DNA of 64,000 nt from Parapristionchus giblindavisi (Eukaryota; Nematoda; Chromadorea; Rhabditida; Diplogasteridae), in assembly GCA_943737045.1 (NCBI GenBank), contig CALSFV010000044.1:124001-188000 (forward strand), given 5' to 3'. A program made the translations under genes and the position numbers. Positions 22,852 to 36,415 of the stretch are shown piece after piece (position 1 is the stretch's first letter; each line of letters begins with the position of its first letter). The notes beneath the pieces were generated by a model. That model was not told the DNA's origin. It ran no database searches and was given only the letters and a program-made list of their open reading frames with translations.

Positions 22852-23817
22852 CAGTGGTGGCCAGAAGGAAAACATATTTTGGTTTTTTGAGAATAACTTT
22901 TCTTGTAGTTAACCGATCACCTTGAAATTTCGGCACTTCTTCGGTTTCTGACTCCACAATCAACAAGCAAGAAATGGCACTACACGGTGTCACTCCTCCA
23001 TCGATTAACACCACCCGTAGACAACCCAAACATGCTAGTTTTGACGCTAGAATTCTTAGTACGAAGCCCATAATGTTTCCTAAGAACAGAGAGAATCGTC
23101 TGAAGTGGCTAAAGACTCATTTCAAATAGACATTCGCAGACTAGCGAAATGTCGTCTGATTGGAAAAGTCCAAGTTCAATCTCTTTGGGCTCGGACGGCC
23201 GGGTTTACGTTTGTAGACCAGTCGGGACTCGAGATGATGACCAGAAGCTTGTCCCCACGGTGAATCACTATGGCAGAAGCGTCATGGTGCACAGGAACTC
23301 GGACTATATCCTCTGCAGCGAATCAATAGAGTCATGATCGCAACGGCTATCGTACGCTCCTGCTCGCCGCACGACGTTGTATTAGTCAGAAGCACGGAAA
23401 CTAAGTACAAATTAATATTTGTTAATTTAGTCCGTTTAATAATTGATTTGCACCTGAATTTTTGCCCAAATATCACAACGTGAGTTATCCGCTTTGAGGT
23501 TGATTTAATCAATTATTTTGATTGTTAACGTGTTGAATATTGATAATAAATTTGATTAATTGATTTTTAAAAATATATTCGTGGAAAAAATCGAAAAAAA
23601 CTGCATGAATACGTTTAAAAATTAGAGGAGAAGTAATTTCCTCAAAATGAGTCACTGTAGCCTGCACGCCGTTGAAATTGAAAAACCGGCTCCATGCCTC
23701 GGTGTTCATTGTGAAACACGTCTGAGCACACTATATAAAAAGTTCAAGATGATCGGTTAACTACATAAAAAGTTATCCTCAAAAAGCCAAAATATGTTTT
23801 CCTTCTGGCCACCACTG
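22852..23817 (+). mobile_element. Degenerate Tc1-like transposon
   Basis: Terminal inverted repeats start CAGTGGTGGCCAGAAGG, and TA flanks both ends (22850-22851 and 23818-23819). The plus strand between about 22975 and 23330 encodes broken Tc1 transposase segments: a KPIMFPKNRENRLKWLKTH-like part, then SLGSDGRVYVCRPVG and VNHYGRSVMV, matching the central catalytic region of the family. Frameshifts, stops and deletions make it inactive, and the region around the second catalytic Asp is largely missing. Confidence 0.85.
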
Positions 23818-25488
23818 TATAAATAAATAAATAAATGTTAAATCATTTGCGATCATGACGTGAAAATGTTATTGATTTTTCATTCTATCAATGTCTTTTC
23901 TCATCTTCATGAAAATCAATAGATTTACTGGAGAATAATATGACTCAATATGATTATGTATGATGAAATACTGAATATTCCCATTATAATGGCTTATCCC
24001 GAAACATAAATGACCTATATATTATCTCACTGTCATCATTACTATTATAGAATTAAAACTGTCCGAACAATACAAATTCCGCTCTTTTGCGGCGCACACT
24101 CTGACTCCGCCCACTTCTTCGCACTACATTGCATTTTCTCTTATTTTATAGAATTGTATGGAATTTTCTCGCCATTTCATTGGGCTTTCAGCAAAAATAA
24201 AATATATGCATTTCACAAACATTCCGAAAAACCTCTCGAAAATTGGCGAAAATTTTAGAGTGCGTTTTTCTCAACGGTGGAGAAGTTTACTAAGTTCGGC
24301 ATTTGCGTGGTGTATGAAAAACTCTTTTAATTCTATAATATTGATTTTCACTCTGTTTGTCTCATGTTTCTTCCTTGTAGGTATTAATCCAAATGATTAT
24401 GGTGATTTTTGACGAAACGTCTTGAATAAATTTATCATCTATCTTGTCCTCTATTAATTGGCTTCATAAAGAAATATTCCAATATTTCCTCATTATGACA
24501 AGAATCACTATCATAATAATCATAACAATCATGCGCTATCAACTAATAGCGCATGATTCTTGCGCCAAATCACCATCATCAAATCATCAAGCTGAATTCT
24601 GACTCCTCCAGAGAAGTTATTTCAATAAGATGTTTTATGTTTTGCAAAAATTAAAATACGATGTTACGAACAAAGTAAATATAATATTTTTTGTAAAGTT
24701 GAAAAAGTTTATCAAAACCGCTGGGACAGAAAATTTCTAAAATAAAAAAAAAACTGAAAATTCTGTTTTCAAGAAGCAGAAAAAAACAGAAAATTAGCTT
24801 GTAGGTCTGTTGAAGGAAATTCCACAAAATGAATGAATTCCAAATCCGAAATACTAAAGTCCGATAAAGAATTTTCTGGCCGTATCTACACAGATATTAA
24901 ATTTGACCGGGGCGTTATAGTTTGCGAACTATATTTACCCGAAGTCTGGCATATGCCTGTATGATAATATTAATAATTTATCGATTCTTGAACAAGAGAA
25001 AGTAACGATATTCTGTAAATAATAAATATTGAATAAAATATGAAGAACGACGAAAATGCTGCGATATCTAGATCACAGTTTTGATACTATTTCGAAAAAA
25101 CTGCGGGGTTGGGCGAATTAGTACATATATGGGAAAATCGTTGTTTTGGGATACCATTTGCCCGAAAAAAGTAGGGAAAGTTGTTAAACATGTTGCTCAC
25201 ATTTGGGCAAGTATACTCTCTGTGTGTTCAAAAACGTTTCATAAATGCAACGCTAAATGTGTTTTTCTTCTTTTTCCTTCATCAGAACGACAGGCTAGTC
25301 AAGTGAAGCCTTGGTTAAATGTCATTGTTTCGTTTCCATATTGTTGCTTGTTATATTGTTGTTTTTCGTTGGCTGATCCTAGATAAGAATGTATGAGAAA
25401 TGGGTTTTGTAATAAAACTATTAAAAACATCGGAAAAATAAGGAAAATCAATGTTTTATGACATTTTTTATATGGAAGCAAAATCTCC
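23818..25488. other. Intergenic repeats, no gene
   Basis: The stretch carries fragments shared with other units: 24380-24620 with 6640-6830, 24590-24850 with 7680-7990, and 25190-25470 with 8000-8250. A palindrome AATCATGCGCTATCAAC with its complement lies at about 24530-24560. No coding exon could be supported. Confidence 0.5.
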
Positions 25489-25638
25489 ATGGATCTCCAG
25501 ATCTTCGTGACAACGATGAACGTCGTATCAATTGCCACCGATGGAAGGTCAGTTCTATTCGATCACACCGTTGTGAAGATTAGAGCAGAAACCGTTGATC
25601 TTTGTGAAGTTCGTATGAAGGAGGAAGAAGACGACTGA
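25489..25638 (+). other. Conserved 49-codon ORF, third copy
   Basis: It is the same length as the copy at 9945-10094, beginning MDLQIFVTTM and ending KEEEDD then TGA, with no internal stop. It lies 0.9 kb from the 3' end of carboxypeptidase B in the same relative place as the others. No family recognised. Confidence 0.3.
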
Positions 25639-26304
25639 AGAGTTGTTAAGCTGGATAGATGCGGGCAACTTACGAGATCTCCTTGGAGAACCCTATTGGC
25701 GACCAAGCTATCCCTAATCGACTGAATAAAATTGTTCTAATGTAATGTAAATGTCTGATGGTGTACAATTTCACCCTCATTGTAAGACATAGATATTTTT
25801 ATCATTATCCTGGACATCTCTTATTGTTAGATATTTCCACGGCAGATTCCATCCTCTATTTCTATCATACCCCCCCCCCCCCAAACTTTACTACGGAGAC
25901 TCCGCCCACTTGATGGAGGAGACTGTCTCTCTGAAACTCTACTATTAGACACCAGGCAGAAGAATGATCTCTTGATCCCTCCTTCTTCCCAGTGCGGAGT
26001 TTTTCATTGTATTGGGGATTTTTACTCCGTCCAGATAAATATTTAGTGTTTATCTTTCGTTCCGTTGTTGTCACATTTCCATTGGTGATTTTATCTTACC
26101 TCTGGTCTAAAGTCCTTTAGACTAGCGTATACTTAATGAAGTTTTGCAACCGCTTCGAAGTCACAGTGAACATCGATGAAAGCATAACCCCTAAATTATC
26201 ATGTCATGGAGAGTGATTACATGAACGATAGCAGTTCTTATCGTGTTTTATACCACAACTTTAAATATCAAAATACATTGAGTAATAATACATGAATAAT
26301 GTTA

Positions 26305-26582
26305 TTGACCGTATAAAATACACTTGTTTATTTGGTACGAGAGTAGCCAATCACTCCCACAAGAGACTTTCTTGTTTTGCATGGTTCAGAAACTATGCCG
26401 ATCTCTTTTCTATATAATATAGCGCGCGGCGAAGGTCAGCCGGGTTAGAGAGAGGCAGCGGAGAGACAATCGAGAGGCGGGGCGAGATGTAGAAGGCTAC
26501 ATCTCGCTCGCCTCTCGATTGTGACTTCCGTTCGTTAGCACCATTTGTCATTTTCTTATGCAAGTACATTTTATACGCACAA
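26305..26582. mobile_element. TA-flanked MITE, copy 2
   Basis: It is the inverted relative of 2903-3175, with TA at 26303-26304 and 26583-26584. The uninterrupted site is visible in the other units (AATGTTAAAAGCG). The GC-rich hairpin is kept. Confidence 0.75.
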
Positions 26583-29500
26583 TAAAAGCGATTCCATATT
26601 GCCTGAAAAAATCATTATTATACTTGCTACACAAGTAGATAGCTGAATTACTTGACGACTTTACTTTCTCGGTTTCTTTTGGCTCCTTTTTTATGTCATT
26701 TACGGGAGATGAGTAGTTAGTCTTGAGATGTTTCCCTCTGAGGAAATTAGTAATGATTTGGAAAGCAGGACCAGGCCGATCCATTGGGACGGAATGACCG
26801 GCACCCTGCAATAATAAAGGTAAATGTGATCGCCAGAATGTAAATCGAAACACCATAAGGCACATTTTAACTAATATATTACTTTCATAATTTATTTTAA
26901 CATGAAAGTAAAACTAATAATAATACATCTAATTACAATGAGACGAAAAAATACTGCGACTGTGAGCTTTCCTCAACATCCGTACACTTCATTACATAAT
27001 CTGGATCTATCTTCCTAATCATAATATCTTTTGCAAATTTTGAAAAAAAATTTAAAGATGATGGGGAAAGTATGTGTAAGTAGGGCAAATCTTTTGCTCC
27101 TACATGTGCAAGTTTGTTCTCAATGTGTCATAAATTATTTACCCCGACAGTGAGGAGATCATACGAGATCAGATCATCAGCACTCTTATATCTTCTCCAC
27201 GCACCACCAAAACTGTCATTATTGTAAATCCAATACGGTGACATCATATCGATTTTCTGCCAAAATTAACTATGAAACTGGAACACTTAAAATGTTTTTA
27301 AAACGATTTTTGTTGAAATCACAGCAAAAAACCATTCTTTGAACGGAAGACAATCGAGAGCGAGAGTGTGTTATTACTATGAGAGCGTCTACTTTGAGTG
27401 GCCTTTTAGGCTTTCAAATTGTTAAGAAGACTGAATTCTGACCATAAGATCGGATGCATTTACTATTTCGTTGGTCGCATATAGAGCTCCCATTGGACTA
27501 CACCAGAAATCCGTGTCACCGTTGTAGATGAGCACACGGAACGGTGTCTAATAAGGGAAGATCCATTATGGGTTTAAAAAATAGAATACGCATTATTGCG
27601 AACCTTTATCATGACAAAAATGTCGTCGAAGACTGATAGAATACTATGTGTATGTTTGAATGTACGAAATAGAGGATCACTGAATAAACAAAATTAGTGG
27701 AAATTATTATTATATTTTTATTTTTATTTTCATTGAGACGTTGCATTTTTGCTGTTGCGATTTTGTGATGGTCTAAAAACAGTACCTCTTTTCATTTTCC
27801 GAACTAGACACATTTTCTCATCTGCTTTATCTATTACAAGATAGTGTTTTTCCAGAGTGGATATTTTCGCTTTATATTTTTGTGGTTTATCATGAAGAAA
27901 TCAAGGAACATTGTTGTTTATCGCACTTTTTATCCTCCCATTCTCAGTGCATCTCCCTAATGATCCATACAACTCGTTTCACTACATTTTTATTCATATG
28001 TATCATTGTGTGCTCGACACGTAGAAAAAAATATTTTCATCACAAGATGCGATAAATATATTATTATAATATATGTTCATTTTTGCGATATATTTATTTT
28101 GTGTTCAAAGACTCTTCAACTGACTTAGCCAGCGTCCATGTAAAATTTTCTCGATTAAGAAGTGAAGGAGATGCATGGATTGCTTTCTGAAATTATTGTG
28201 ATTGTAATCAATTTTAATCATTTGGTTTTTTAATCATAATTATTTTAATTCATCACTCTCTACCTGCACTTCTAAAAGACCGAAATATTTTTCCAATGCC
28301 TTTTCTCCGTAGCATGGAAGACCGCCCATTGTATCCGTAGATAATAATAATAATATAATAATATTTATACGTATTCATGAGTAAACAGTGAAACGTGTGA
28401 TAGAAGTAAAAGAAACGAAATGAATCGAGACAAGAAAATGATGATAAAGCTAATGACAATGAAATTCTCACGGGTTAAAGAGTAGAATAATGGACGAATC
28501 TTTGGAACAATAGGGACTAAACATAATTGGTTAGGGAAACTCTATTTGATTGCCAGGTTGTACCAAAAGTCTTGCCGCTCTAGGAAAGAAGCTGTAATGT
28601 CTATAATTAAATCTAGATCCGGGGTTGTTAAAGTTGAGTCTGTTTCGTGTGGTATAAGGGCGAAAATAGTGGGATTTTTTTATTGGATATTTTATATTTT
28701 CCTCTAAGTAGGTTCATGGCTGTCCTCAAATCTACGTGCTCTCTGCGCTTCTCTAAGGACTCTATGCCCAACTGGGTGTTTCTCAGTGCGCTACAGGGCA
28801 CAGTATCCCAGGTATGGCTGTAACAGCGCATAAATAGCCTTCTTGTGAAATAATTCTGTACTCTTTCGATGACTATTTTGTCGTGCTTTTTGAACGGATT
28901 AAAAACTGCTGATGCGCTTTCAAGGATTGGTCTTATATATATCGTATATGCACTAAGGAGGACATCCACATTTTTGGTCCTCAGTGCTCGTAGGATAATA
29001 TGGCATGCTGTTTTACCTTTTATAGCAATATTTTTACAGTGATCTGTGAAGGTTAAAGATTTCTGAATAATGAAACCCAGGTCTCTGACTAGATCCTTTT
29101 GAGTCAAGTTTTGTGACCCGATTGAATATGTCTTCTTGGTATTAGCTCTACCAAGATGTAGTGAATTGCATTTATGGGCGGCTAGTGGGAGTTGCCAATC
29201 ATCCGCCCATTTAGTGATGGCATCTATAGCAGACTGTAGTATAGCAGACTGTAGTCCCAGAATCCATTCTGAAGCACCAAAAATTAATTGAAGTACTAGA
29301 TCCTTTCATCCGAAATGACGTTTGCTTGTTTTCGCAATGTTGAGTAAAGATGACTGCTATCTTATGAATATCAAATCAGTGCGAAGAGCGGCCCGCTTAC
29401 TATTAGGTGCGAATTTGTGGAGTGATAACCGAGAGGAAGGCGAGGGAAATATTTCGTTCAAAGTGCTACTCATTTTCTTGGTAACAGATTAGTCATTTTC

Positions 29501-32500
29501 TTATGCAAGTATGCAATACATTCATACGGACAATAACACTTGTATGTTTTCAAAGTTCATAATAATCGACCTTTTTAAACATTCATCTAAGGGAAAAGTT
29601 TCTCGCAGACAAAACAAATGAGAAAGGCCGGATGGATTTCACCATTTCATTAGTATAATTTTACATTACAAGTAATCGCGTTATCGACTTTATTCATTAG
29701 TATAACTCACGTTATTGTCGTTCTCAAAGTTCGAACTGTAGCAGGATTGGCCTAAGTTGTACGCGCCAACGCCGAAATATTGTAGAGTAATGTTGTGTAC
29801 CTGAAGTTGATCGATAATTCAAAAAAATAGCAATTATTATTTGTCTCTATCATCTTTGGTTACTGACATGTAGCCGCCCTATCATTTATACCACAATTAT
29901 GTATAGATAGTATCCCATTAAAGAAGAAGAGTCATGAGAGATACATATTATGAAGAATTGGTCTTCGTATACTATCACACATTCGAGGTGTTGAGAGAAC
30001 AGGCTTTGTAACGCAGTGCACAAGAAAAAAGTCAAAAAATCCCCAGCTACTTCTTTTCCCATATCGATAATTCACTTCGCTTATCGATTTTCTGTGGATG
30101 TGGTCTTTAGGATTTTTAGACACTCGCTTCTCCCTTTTTAAGTGAATATCCGAACAAACTAACAAATTTATAACATTCCATAATGTTATTCCGACATCTG
30201 TCAAATGTAGTGTAGTTCCTGAATAATCAAATAATTAATATAGTATTTTTATCATTCGTACATTAATTTTCCTGTGAGCGAATGTACTTTTTCAAAAAAA
30301 ATATTCATAAGAAGAGAAAAAAATTGCGCAACCATGCATAAAATGCGTATATTCTTTCGCAATTTCAGCACAGAGCTTGAGACATCAGAAAAAAATCTGG
30401 TTCTTGAATATTATTTCATTGCACCGAACATTTCAATAGAAGGCTTTCCTAAATATCCTTCAATAACAAGTTTTAAAGGATTCATACTTAAGTGCTCGGC
30501 GCACAGAGGTTCATGAGCTGGTAATTTGTTGTCGGTGCTCGATAGTTTCTCGATAGAAACTCGAAATAGACCAATTACCAATCCGGCAGGAGACCTCGAT
30601 AGTACAATGCCTCATAGTTTGATGCATACTGCTTATAAAAATCAAATAGACCATTGCCTATTGCCATACCCTTAAATGTAAGGAATATTATTTATCAAAA
30701 AAGATTCCGAAATTTCAGATAGACCAACTTGGAAAGATGGATTGGGAAAGTCATCCGACTCGTTAGCGCCATGTATTCTTCGAGCGAGAAATGGTATGTA
30801 CATGCCTAAATAAAAAAAAAATTCAGATGTTACTTTATATTTACATGTACACTCATGGAGCATTGAAAGTTTATGCAAGCATCTAGCGATTATTATCTTA
30901 TGAAAGGGTAAATGATATTCAAGAAGTTACACTTCTATCCATTCAGTCCCTTTGCACACTGTGCAATGCACAGTGGTTGTTCGAAACCTATTGCAGTCCA
31001 ATTTTTAAAAGGCCCGTCATTACCTCGATGGCGGCAATACTTCATTCAAGATCCTTACGATCAATCAGCAAGAAAAATACTGTACATTATGCAACATAAC
31101 TTTTGCTATATTTCCATCGTTACAGTTTCTTTTCTTCACGAAAATATTCGCGGTCTCTATTTTCACCCATTCAATTTATCGTGGACTGAATATTTTTACG
31201 TTTTTACAAACCCAAATTTTTCAACGAAGTTTTATTTAATTACTTCGTTTATTTTTTCGAATTCCCTACATAAACAAAACATTTGGAAAACTGTGAAATC
31301 CAGCAAAATCTTTAATAATATTTTCGTTAAAAAACGACAGAAAGGTAGTTAAAGCTATTCTACCTACGGTGCACTATTTATTTTATGCTGATTCAGCTTA
31401 TTAATCGCTAGACACATCAATGAATCATCAGACTGGTTCAGAGAAAAGGCGACTTTTTAACTTTTTTGAAAATTTGGGAAATTCGGCAATAAAATGCTTT
31501 CGAACTTGTGACACAGATTTAACGGCTTCGAAAGTTCAGCACTTCAGACGGGGCTGCGCTAATTTCTCTCATATTACTTGGCGTTGGCACAAGAAAGATG
31601 TGGGGGTTTATAAGAATGTTTAGCCATTTTATTGTGAATGCAGTGATTGAAATAAACGCTCAGTACCATTCTACGTATGATCTTTGCATAACTCTTATGA
31701 ATCCTCACCGGCATATGATTCTCCAGCAATAAAGAAGGGTAGGCTTGCGTACCGTGGATGGACTCTTAATTAATTTCAAATGCCTAAAAGAAGTAAAATT
31801 TAAGAACCTCGACATAAAATCCCTGATTGCAAAAAAGTTCATTTCGGCAGTCTTCTCAGCATTATTATCCAGCGTTTCTTCAGACATAGTATTGTACGAA
31901 AAGCCAACGCCTATAGGACTCTCCAACATTAGAATGTTGGCATTCTGGAAAAAATAATAGGAAAATATTATTTCTTATTTTGAAGGTAAACCAGTTCAAG
32001 CTTTCTAATCCAGAGTTTTAATATGGAAATATTAATTCAGGTTGTATTAGATCTATAGCCTAGTGGATAACCGAATTATTGGGTATATAATGAATCATCC
32101 TTTCGTTTTACGCTGTTTATACGTTTTTACGCTGTTTATATGTAGTTAGAGAAGATAAATATTTTACGTTGTTCCAAGAGTACTTATTGTAGATTAACCT
32201 TCTCCCATCTGGCGCTATGAAGTACGGGCCGAGTTCCTTAATTTTAAGTGATTAAATTGTTTGCAATGTTATTATTATTATTATTATTACAAGCTCACCA
32301 AGAATAACCCTTTAAGTGAGCTCTCTCCTGGTCCACCATTCAGCCATATCAGAAGTGGATCTTCTACGGGATTTCCACGAGACTCACTTAACCTAAATTA
32401 TGATCATAAATATGTTTATAGTAGGGGAACTCGGAAAAAAGTAGAATCGACAAGAACTGTCATGATAAGTTGAATCACACTAACGGTAATGAAATTTATA

Positions 32501-32722
32501 AATAAAATATTTAAAATAATATTGTTGGTGGGACTTGAAGAATGAAATGAAGTCTTACCAGTAAAACATTTGGTCTGTTCCATCCTCCGATGCATTCAAA
32601 TATCCAGAAAACGATTCGAAATCCGGCTTCCCTGGTACTCCAGGAAGGTCAATAATTCGATCTTCTTCTCTCAGAGAATAAACAAGACAAGACAAGTTCC
32701 ACAACAGCAACGCAACTTTCAT
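26548..32722 (-). pseudogene. Serine carboxypeptidase copy B, LINE in exon 10
   Basis: The gene starts at 32722 with a signal peptide (MKVALLLWNLSCLVYS) and keeps the GGPGESS exon (about 32290-32385), [11 protein letters not shown] (about 31800-31943), GESYAG (about 31708-31762), MYIPFLARRI (about 30735-30810), GMAIGNG (about 30575-30670), the [10 protein letters not shown] exon (about 29712-29800), YNGDTD (about 27440-27546), and the GAGHSVP exon near 26815. Exon 10 is split: its first codons lie at about 29256-29275 and the rest at 28265-28340, separated by a LINE fragment on the same strand. The last frame also runs beyond the usual stop into the MITE at 26305-26582. The copy is almost surely dead. 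Confidence 0.8.
28341..29255 (-). mobile_element. 5'-truncated LINE fragment in carboxypeptidase exon
   Basis: A frame at 28628-29107 encodes the C-terminal third of a non-LTR retrotransposon polyprotein (KDLVRDLGFIIQKSLTF, YTIYIRPILESAS, VQNYFTRRLF), clearly the same family as 32956-34672. The 3' end is an ATA/TTAT simple repeat at 28341-28365. It has no reverse transcriptase core and interrupts exon 10 of copy B. Confidence 0.85.
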
Positions 32723-32955
32723 CTTGGTTAGAATAAAAAGATTCCAAGTTGCATATTACAATTGTTGATGTGATGAATCATTTGAAATATCTAGATGTGA
32801 ATGTCAAATGGTGGAATGCCATCGATATGAAATATGAAAAGTCAAAGAAATCGAAAGAGATGAAATTTATTGATAACATTAAACAAAGCAATAAAGATAT
32901 TATGAAATAATATTGGCTATAACCTTTCATTTGATGTTTTCTCTCATTCAATATA

Positions 32956-34672
32956 TAATGGTACACTACCCCAACTTTCACAACTCCCAACTTTTGGCAA
33001 TTATCAAGAGCCACTGTTTCTTCGACATGAAATATGCGCTCTAATTTAAAAATGGAAGCGCTCTTCCTGTCGTACTCCAGAGAATATAGATCTCTCGTTC
33101 ATTAAGAAAATAGCCGTACCAATAGCTGAACCACTAGAAATAATCTTTCGTCATTCTTTTGAAACAGGGGTAGTCCCCTCCCCCTGGCGTCACTCCATCG
33201 TTACCCCTGCCAAGAAATCACCACCATTTTCGGATCCGCTAAACTATAGACCGATTTCTATAACCTCTTTCTTCTGTAGAATATTCGAGCGTTTATTGTG
33301 TAAATCTATAATAACTCATTGCGAATCGTTAGAAATATTCCCAGATGAACAATACGGTTTCAGACAGAAAAGATCGCGCGAAATGCAGATGTTAGAGGTA
33401 CTGGAGCATTGGACTTCTTCTATCAGTGAAGGAAAACCGGTTGATGTAATATATTTTGATTTTGCAAAAGCTTTTGATAGAGTATCTCATTCTAAACTGC
33501 TAATGAAACTTGGTACTGTTGGATTGTCAGATAAGACAGTTAATTGGATATCCGCCTATTTAAGTAATCGATCCTTCCAGGTTAGAGTCCGTGAAAAGCT
33601 ATCACAGTCACTTAGTGTTACAAGCGGTGTCCCACAGGGATCCGTTTTGGGTCCGCTTCTTTTCCTCATATATACCTCGGAAATTCCTTCACTAGCCCAA
33701 CAAAACGGAGTCGTAGCTAGAATGTACGCAGATGATATAAAAATTTATCGCTCCTTTGAAGCTGGTGATTCCCCGTTACATCTACAAACAGCAATCGATA
33801 CCATTGTAAAATGGTCAGATGAATGGCAACTTCCACTCGCTGCGCATAAATGTAATTCGCTGCACCTAGGTAGATCTAACCCTATGCGAAAATACATTAC
33901 AGCATCCCTAGAGCAGAGGGATTTGGTTAAGGATCTTGGCTTCCTCATTCAGAAGACCCTAACTTTCTCTACCCACAGCAGGCAAACAGCTACAAAAGCG
34001 AAAACTGCATGCCACATAATCCTAAGAGCTCTGCGCACTAAAAATGCAACCACCCTAGTAAAAACTTATTCAATATATATAAGGCCTATACTTGAAAGTG
34101 CATCTACAGTTTTCAATCCATACCAAAAAGGTGACAAAAAGATCTTAGAACGAGTACAGAATTATTTCACTAGACGAGTATTCAAGCGCTGTTTTAATGC
34201 AGCGTGGGATTCAATGCCGAAAGTTTCCCTTAGGAATAAACAACTAAATTTAGATACTCTTGAAAAGCGTAGAGAAGAAATAGATATCAAAGCTGCAATG
34301 AAATTTATCAGAGGTAAATATAGGATCTCAAATATGAAACCTCACTACTTTCGCCCTTATATCACACATAATGGTCTCAATTTCAACAACCCAGGCTCAC
34401 GCTTTCACTACAGGCATAATAGCTTCTTTCCTAGAGCGGCAAAGCTCCTAGTGCAACCGAAAAACCGGATTACCTTTAGTTTCCCTGAGTGAAAATTGAT
34501 TGATGTGATCTTCCTATTCCCCATCGTAATTCTATTTCGACAGTTCTTGTGTTCACCAAAAATCATCTCAACCATTTCTATCTGTTCATCTCATTTATTC
34601 ACACATTTCATTTTATTTGTTCTTTTTTGTACCGTGTTTCCTTGAAAACGCATAAATATTATTATTATTATT
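32956..34672 (+). mobile_element. 5'-truncated LINE, CR1/jockey-like
   Basis: The element lies between exon 1 of copy B and its tRNA-Tyr, interrupting a flank that is continuous in copy C. Its 3' end is an ATT repeat at about 34657-34672. 5' truncation plus a simple-repeat tail is the usual result of target-primed reverse transcription. It carries the long frame described separately. Confidence 0.85.
33050..34492 (+). CDS. LINE reverse transcriptase, C-terminal 480 codons
   Basis: The frame is open from just after a TAA at 33047 to the stop at 34492 and lacks an N terminus (no endonuclease domain). In order it shows the pre-RT segment (IAVPIAEPLE), NYRPISITS, motif A FDFAKAFDRV, motif B SGVPQGSVLGPLLF, the catalytic YADD box in MYADDIKIY, and the C-terminal region (YIRPILESAS, VQNYFTRR). 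These are typical of CR1/jockey-group LINEs. The enzyme copies the LINE RNA at a nicked target site. There is no obvious start codon or promoter, so it is a relic with a well-preserved core; the long open frame suggests recent insertion. Confidence 0.9.
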   Translation, partial: KWKRSSCRTPENIDLSFIKKIAVPIAEPLEIIFRHSFETGVVPSPWRHSIVTPAKKSPPFSDPLNYRPISITSFFCRIFERLLCKSIITHCESLEIFPDEQYGFRQKRSREMQMLEVLEHWTSSISEGKPVDVIYFDFAKAFDRVSHSKLLMKLGTVGLSDKTVNWISAYLSNRSFQVRVREKLSQSLSVTSGVPQGSVLGPLLFLIYTSEIPSLAQQNGVVARMYADDIKIYRSFEAGDSPLHLQTAIDTIVKWSDEWQLPLAAHKCNSLHLGRSNPMRKYITASLEQRDLVKDLGFLIQKTLTFSTHSRQTATKAKTACHIILRALRTKNATTLVKTYSIYIRPILESASTVFNPYQKGDKKILERVQNYFTRRVFKRCFNAAWDSMPKVSLRNKQLNLDTLEKRREEIDIKAAMKFIRGKYRISNMKPHYFRPYITHNGLNFNNPGSRFHYRHNSFFPRAAKLLVQPKNRITFSFPE

Positions 34673-35069
34673 CTCCCAAGTGTCAATTTTTCAGTCACTT
34701 CCACTTTGCCGTAAATTTGAGAAAATAAAAAAAAATGGGTTTTGACAAGAGAGTAAAATATTATAATATAATAAAATATGTTATAAATGTACAACTTTAC
34801 CCCAAATGTTATCATGTACATACTTGTTCTTTTAAATGTTGTCGCATCTTTTTTATTATAGATTAAATTAAATTAAACTTAATAGTTATTCAGATTTCAA
34901 CACCGCGCAAAAATGTTGTTCAAAAATATATTTGACAAATACGAAGAAAGTTATTAGAAAAGCGCAGAAATTCTTTTTTTTAAATATTTCAAAAGATTTA
35001 AATTTTAAAAAACCCAAATACAGTATTTACGTAAATACTAATTGTGAAAACAATAAGCAAAAGACAACT

Positions 35070-35141
35070 CCAACCAACCGGATTCGAACCAGTGACCTAA
35101 GGATCTACAGTCCTCCGCTCTACCAACTGAGCTATGGTTGG
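35070..35141 (-). tRNA. tRNA-Tyr(GUA), intronless
   Basis: It is identical to the copy at 22168-22239, with all stems paired, anticodon GTA and a TTTT terminator downstream. It lies on the 5' side of carboxypeptidase B beyond the LINE. Confidence 0.9.
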
Positions 35142-36336
35142 GGGTGCATAGTATTCGTAAAGCGACGTAGATTACAGTTTACAACGAAGATTTGTAATTG
35201 TACAATTCAGCTGATCCAAGAAATAAGATTTAATTTGTACAATTTCACAAAATATAAATCAAAATTCATTAATCGAGTAGGAAGATATAAACCATCTTCG
35301 TTTTCTAATAATAATGTTAGTGAAAAACTTATTATTATTACACTTGAATATAGTAGAGATATTTACGACATTCAATTCATACATAGTTTTATACACCAAT
35401 TAAACTTGTTTGATTCAACCAATCTTTTCGCTGTTCATCCTTCTAGATATTGTAGTCTATCACACCCATTGTGTATTGTTCTCCCTTAAACTATCATCTT
35501 ATGGAACGTGATTACATGTTCGGTAGCAGTTCTTATCGTATTTTATACCACAAATTTAAATATCAAAATACATTGAATAATAATGCATGAATATTGTTAA
35601 AAAGCGATTCCAAATTGCCTGAAAAATTAATATCATTACAATACATTAGTAGCTGTATTACTTGACGACGTTGATTTCCCGGTTTCTTTTGGTTCCTTTT
35701 TTATGTCATTCATATTTACGGGAGATGAATAGTTGATCTTGAGATGTTCCCCTCTGAGGAAATTGGTAATGATTTGGAAAGCAGGACCAGGCCGATCCAT
35801 TGGGACGGAATGACCGGCACCCTGCAATAATAAAGAGAGATGTGACCGCTAGAAGAATCATCGATAAAGAAGACATTTCAAATATCGAAAAGGGTGGGAA
35901 AATTGGGGCTATGCAAAAGGCAGACAGCATCGATAAAAAAACGAAAAGGCTTTGAGAAAATTATCTTATTTTAATCTAATTTTGTGAAAGATGCTACGCA
36001 AATATACTGATATTTTCAAATCACTATATTCTGTGCTATCATTTGCCCATATATGTAAGGGAAAATTCTGTTACCCATATCTGGTTAAATTTGTTCTCAG
36101 AGATAAGGATGACAAACGATTCACCCTGACAGTAAGGAGATCATAAGAGACGATGTCATCAGCAGTCTTATATTTCGTCCACGCACCACCCAGAATGGCA
36201 TTGTTGTAAATCCAATACGGTGTCGTCATATCGATTTTCTGTTAAAATGAACAATTAAACAGGTCAAAATACAAATGTGTGAAAATTCTTTAGCCGAATT
36301 CACAATACAAGCCATAGTTCTTTAAAAGCCAAGCAT

Positions 36337-36340
<4 letters not shown>

Positions 36341-36413
<73 letters not shown>
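36341..36413. repeat. (AG)n microsatellite
   Basis: An uninterrupted run of GA dinucleotides of about 73 bp followed by GTGTGT, in an intron of copy C. Other copies have only a short GAGAGAG here, so it is a local expansion. Confidence 0.95.

Positions 36414-36415
<2 letters not shown>

Noticed and set aside
36341..36413. CRISPR-like or regulatory array
   Set aside because: It is a simple GA microsatellite. No spaced direct repeats of CRISPR type occur anywhere in the window.
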